Made by a program: the position numbers and the translations under genes
Shown here: piece after piece, positions 63,861 to 64,000 of the stretch
Layout: every line of letters begins with the position of its first letter
Numbering within the stretch: position 1 is the stretch's first letter
Notes under the pieces: generated by a model
What the model saw: the letters and a program-made list of their open reading frames with translations, nothing else
What the model was told of the DNA's origin: nothing
Databases searched by the model: none
Assembly (NCBI GenBank): GCA_900470965.1
Contig: UCCS01000006.1
Coordinates: 62,001 to 126,000, forward strand
Direction of reading: 5' to 3'
DNA length: 64,000 nt
Source of the DNA: Hyphomicrobiales bacterium
GTDB taxonomy: Bacteria; Pseudomonadota; Alphaproteobacteria; Rhizobiales; Rhizobiaceae

Positions 63861-64000
63861 TTACATCGGCGGCATCACGCCGTTGATGCCGACGGCGACC
63901 TGAGCGGCCGAGATACTGCCGTCGGCTGCCCTTTCCGCCATGACGATAACGCCGGCGCCCGGCTTCAGATCATCTTTCGTTGCCGGCGCAAAGGTAACGA
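63861..64000 (-). CDS. Hypothetical protein, C-terminal fragment (cut by window edge)
   Basis: The last 46 codons of a minus-strand gene: TFAPATKDDLKPGAGVIVMA, then ERAADGSISAAQVAVGINGV and MPPM before a TAA at 63861. The pattern 'DDLKPG..V.V.A.ADG.L.A..V.VG' resembles small OB-fold-like repeat proteins of the DUF5666 kind found in the periplasm. I cannot identify it from this fragment. Confidence 0.65.
   Translation of the reverse strand, partial: VTFAPATKDDLKPGAGVIVMAERAADGSISAAQVAVGINGVMPPM

Overview
The window is a 64 kb piece of a GC-rich alphaproteobacterial chromosome, most likely Rhizobium or a close relative (Rhizobium/Agrobacterium group). This is suggested by glnK-amtB, a SAM-II riboswitch ahead of metA, an Fbp iron importer whose promoter carries a RirA-type box, several dispersed AATTCC...GGAATT palindromes typical of Rhizobiales, and dipeptide-type ABC operons with FCD and ROK regulators. 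There is no rRNA, CRISPR or prophage; I found one tRNA gene (Gly-GCC). All assignments come from reading the sequence; no database search was run.

Layout. 1-8.7 kb is housekeeping: the 5' part of ftsK, amtB-glnK with a sigma-54-like promoter, tesB, a UbiH-family hydroxylase, a Trm112-like protein, a LON-domain protein, a thioredoxin-TPR protein, a ProX deacylase and tRNA-Gly. 8.76-14.58 kb looks accessory: a decayed IS481-type transposase next to the tRNA, a CBS-BON protein, phosphoketolase, a glycoamylase-like protein and a frameshifted ABC pseudogene. 14.6-29.6 kb holds two divergently oriented dipeptide-type ABC systems (one without its own ATPase) around a ROK regulator, an MlrC-like metallopeptidase, an FCD regulator, a gamma-glutamyltransferase, a DUF1028 protein and a fused two-domain ATPase. 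A second glycoamylase-like gene follows. 31.2-34.9 kb is an Fbp-type iron(III) importer. 35.1-40.5 kb is a lysine/pipecolate catabolic set (P6C dehydrogenase, pipecolate oxidase-like, DUF1338 2-oxoadipate dioxygenase) with a divergent LysR regulator.

42.1-52.6 kb is the most unusual part: one apparent seven-gene operon on the minus strand. It encodes a carrier protein, an acyl-CoA-dehydrogenase-like flavoprotein, an amino acid:carrier-protein ligase, a DUF1839 protein, a GH2 hydrolase, a GT4 glycosyltransferase and a 1116-residue fusion of a polysaccharide flippase with two alpha/beta-hydrolase domains. In the fusion the first hydrolase lacks a nucleophile and the second has a Cys nucleophile. 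I propose that an amino acid is loaded on the carrier protein, perhaps oxidised, then transferred to a glycan that is flipped across the inner membrane. A separate GT4 gene lies convergent to it.

52.8-55.7 kb encodes EpmB-EpmA divergent from EF-P. 55.8-59.5 kb is an N-acetylglucosamine operon with a GntR/UTRA regulator. Then come galM, metA with its riboswitch, a full-length ABC-type protein whose nucleotide-binding domain is degenerate, and the 3' end of a gene running off the window.
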